This document shows, one piece after another, positions 33,402 through 33,984 of a stretch of DNA of 33,984 nt. Position 1 is the stretch's first letter, and the number at the start of each line of letters is the position of its first letter. The stretch lies in the NCBI GenBank assembly GCA_902595115.1, contig CACJOS010000011.1, forward strand, positions 1-33,984. The letters run 5' to 3'. This DNA comes from an uncultured Pelagibacteraceae bacterium (lineage in GTDB: Bacteria > Pseudomonadota > Alphaproteobacteria > Pelagibacterales > Pelagibacteraceae). The position numbers and the translations under genes are program-made. The notes under the pieces are model-generated. The model had not been told where the DNA came from, made no database searches, and saw nothing but the letters and a program-made list of their open reading frames with translations.

Positions 33402-33984
33402 TTACGAGAAAATATGAAAAAGTTTTTCAAAAAAGCCTATTTTCTTTATTTTTTTTGGAATTATACCAATTTCATTAAGGTTTGATCCTTTTAAAATGTT
33501 TAAACCAGCTTTAGAAAGATTATCAACATCAGTAACAATTAATGTTTTTGCATAATTTGAACAGATAACTTTATTTACAAAAATTTGATGCTCATTAAAA
33601 AGATCCTCCAATCCATTTAGTAATTTCTTTGGAATGTGTATAAAGCTCAAATCAATTATAAAGTTTTTACATTTATTTCCGATGGGAATAATGTTGTACT
33701 CATCTAAGTCTATGAAGCATTTTTTAACTAAAATATGAATAAATTTTTTATCGGGATAATTAGCTAATAACTGCTGCCTTAAATCTTGAATTAAGTATTC
33801 TATATCTTTTTTATCAATAATTTTATTTTCAAAATTGGTTTTTATCGATAAATCTATGTTGTAAGAATTTTCTTGCTCAACCATCAAATTAATTTTATTG
33901 ACTGATGTATCTAAATTTTTTTCAATTTCTATTATAAGTTCTTTTAAAATATTATTAATTTTGTCAATTATTAAAAAATTTGAA
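33402..33984 (-). CDS. FtsA-like protein, C-terminal part (runs off the right edge)
   Basis: The frame is open from the window edge and gives 193 residues before the stop. ATG/TTG codons inside (for example near 33884-33887) are not needed as starts. INNILKELIIEIEKN, KIIDKKDIEYLIQDLRQQL, FIHILVKKCFIDLD and FIIDLSFIHIPKKLLNGL read like the end of FtsA domain 1A and the 1C domain, in the right order. The end, KKIKKIGFFEKLFHIFS, resembles the membrane-binding amphipathic helix of FtsA. Between them only about 25 residues remain, so the actin-type ATP-binding half (2A/2B, with its DxGxGT loop) is missing. It lies directly before lpxC, where ftsA-ftsZ are expected. The match is by eye and the call is moderate. 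Confidence 0.5.
   Translation of the reverse strand, partial: SNFLIIDKINNILKELIIEIEKNLDTSVNKINLMVEQENSYNIDLSIKTNFENKIIDKKDIEYLIQDLRQQLLANYPDKKFIHILVKKCFIDLDEYNIIPIGNKCKNFIIDLSFIHIPKKLLNGLEDLFNEHQIFVNKVICSNYAKTLIVTDVDNLSKAGLNILKGSNLNEIGIIPKKIKKIGFFEKLFHIFS

Overview
The window is very AT-rich, densely packed alphaproteobacterial chromosome. It most resembles a SAR11 / Pelagibacter-type marine bacterium. The reasons are the low-GC, lysine/isoleucine/asparagine-rich proteins, intergenic gaps of a few bases, overlapping convergent gene ends, a circularly permuted two-piece tmRNA of the alphaproteobacterial kind, FAD-dependent thymidylate synthase (ThyX), and the neighbourhood leuA / ilvC-ilvH-ilvI / miaA / degP / hflC-hflK / mrp. 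The taxonomic call is inference from gene content; no 16S gene is present. I saw no insertion sequence, CRISPR array, integrase or ordinary tRNA gene.

Layout. (1) Bases 1-8.6 kb, minus strand: branched-chain amino acid synthesis (5' part of leuA, then ilvC, ilvH, ilvI read from high to low coordinates as ilvI-ilvH-ilvC-leuA), preceded by a tightly packed set of hflK-hflC-DUF2065-degP-miaA (membrane protease control, periplasmic protease, tRNA modification). (2) 8.7-9.5 kb, plus strand: an Mrp/ApbC-type Fe-S carrier ATPase without its usual CxxC. (3) 9.5-15.6 kb, minus strand: a run that reads GT-C glycosyltransferase-like membrane protein, thyX, SxtJ-like membrane protein, a 49-residue DUF5989 protein, NodU/CmcH-type O-carbamoyltransferase, and a membrane-anchored SGNH hydrolase. 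The last four match, by family, the carbamoylation genes sxtI/J/K/L known from cyanobacterial saxitoxin clusters, here without the toxin core genes. (4) 15.7-18.4 kb: a polyprenyl-phosphate-sugar synthase-like GT2, and a DegT-fold dehydratase (His in place of the PLP lysine) with an SDR sugar reductase/epimerase. (5) 18.4-18.75 kb: ssrA with a recognisable promoter. The rest of the gap up to 18976 holds no gene I can support. (6) 19.0-22.5 kb: a split Rieske oxygenase-like gene pair, FkbM methyltransferase, 1-Cys BCP peroxiredoxin and a class I methyltransferase. (7) 22.5-33.98 kb: housekeeping genes (MazG/HisE-like NTP pyrophosphohydrolase, fumC, AsmA-like protein, uvrD, M24 aminopeptidase, ligA, bamD, lpxC) and, at the right edge, the C-terminal part of an FtsA-like protein that seems to lack the ATPase half.

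The centre (about 9.5-22.5 kb) is an accessory block concerned with glycan or small-molecule decoration: carbamoylation, deoxysugar formation, lipid-linked sugar transfer, methylation and Rieske-type oxidation. It is set between two housekeeping blocks and has the tmRNA gene in its middle. The most interesting items are the sxtIJKL-like carbamoylation module, the two-gene Rieske oxygenase, the reduced FtsA-like protein directly upstream of lpxC with no ftsZ between them, and the inverted repeat at the ilvI start.
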